Shown: positions 5,897 through 6,025 of the stretch, in pieces | Layout of the letters: the number at the start of each line of letters is the position of its first letter | How positions within the stretch are numbered: the stretch's first letter is position 1 | Assembly (NCBI GenBank): GCA_903903205.1 | Contig: CAIUXU010000396.1 | Coordinates: forward strand, 1-6,025 | Reading direction: 5' to 3' | From: an uncultured Syntrophobacterales bacterium | GTDB taxonomy: Bacteria > Desulfobacterota > Syntrophia > Syntrophales > UBA5619 | Length of the DNA: 6,025 nt | Notes under the pieces: generated by a model | What the model saw: the letters and a program-made list of their open reading frames with translations, nothing else | What the model was told of the DNA's origin: nothing | The model's database searches: none | Translations under genes and position numbers: made by a program

Positions 5897-6025
5897 GTGC
5901 GGCCGGGCAAGGTCGTGTAATCAAGCGGGAGGAAGCCCCGCCCCGGAAGGAAGGCCATCCACCGGGTAGCGAGTCCTTGGAGGTCTGGTGGTAACATCAG
6001 ATTTTAAGCGTAGGATAGCGAGTAG
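5897..6025 (+). mobile_element. Possible 5' end of a group II intron (runs off the window)
   Basis: The stretch starts with GTGCG (5897-5901), which fits the conserved GUGYG 5' end of group II introns. It has no convincing reading frame but many short complementary arms: GCGGG (5925-5929) with CCCGC (5937-5941), CCCGG (5942-5946) with CCGGG (5962-5966), and CCACC (5959-5963) with GGTGG (5987-5991). The last two share bases and cannot both form. The texture resembles domain I of bacterial group II introns. No reverse transcriptase or domain V is visible because the window ends. It could instead be another structured mobile-element end or a non-coding RNA. Confidence 0.4.

Overview
The window looks like a piece of a bacterial chromosome in which two ordinary genes adjoin a small accessory (defence/toxin-antitoxin type) island. 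Base composition, strong sigma70-type promoters and clear Shine-Dalgarno sites suggest a moderately GC-rich, proteobacterium-like organism. A Desulfobacterota/deltaproteobacterial host is my guess; nothing in the sequence proves it.

Left part (1-3150). A nested set of inverted repeats at 1-90 lies downstream of a minus-strand metallo-beta-lactamase-fold hydrolase (117-1016). That gene and a plus-strand UvrD/Rep/PcrA-type superfamily 1 helicase (1195-3150) diverge from a 178-bp gap holding two back-to-back promoters, both with -10 box TATAGT. The helicase carries all classical motifs. The hydrolase retains its metal-binding residues.

Middle part (3151-5160). A compact two-gene operon encodes an SMC/RecF-like AAA ATPase (3416-4606) and a DUF4276 protein (4603-5160) whose genes overlap by 4 nt. 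DUF4276 is plausibly TOPRIM-like. The pair has the architecture of ATPase-plus-nuclease anti-phage modules such as PARIS, OLD or Gabija, but I cannot assign it to a named system.

Right part (5161-6025). A toxin-antitoxin module of the HEPN-MNT type follows: an intact MNT nucleotidyltransferase (5402-5722) and a HEPN gene broken after about 55 family-like residues (5709-5891). The break coincides with a 15-base motif (CGGGGGACATAATAC) that also occurs, inverted, just upstream of the ATPase gene. After it comes a GTGCG start and stem-rich sequence that resembles the 5' end of a group II intron and runs off the window.

The most unusual signal is a duplicated block of about 100-130 bp, at 3195-3320 and 5215-5349, which brackets the ATPase-DUF4276 pair. 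Each copy carries an identical Shine-Dalgarno-ATG context and starts a very short plus-strand reading frame (MLGIT[L/I]REEFLGAHMPG...). No second codon position changes between the copies and most changes fall at third positions. Each frame ends just before the first gene of one accessory module. These could be conserved leader peptides, or remnants of a duplicated gene that mark module boundaries.
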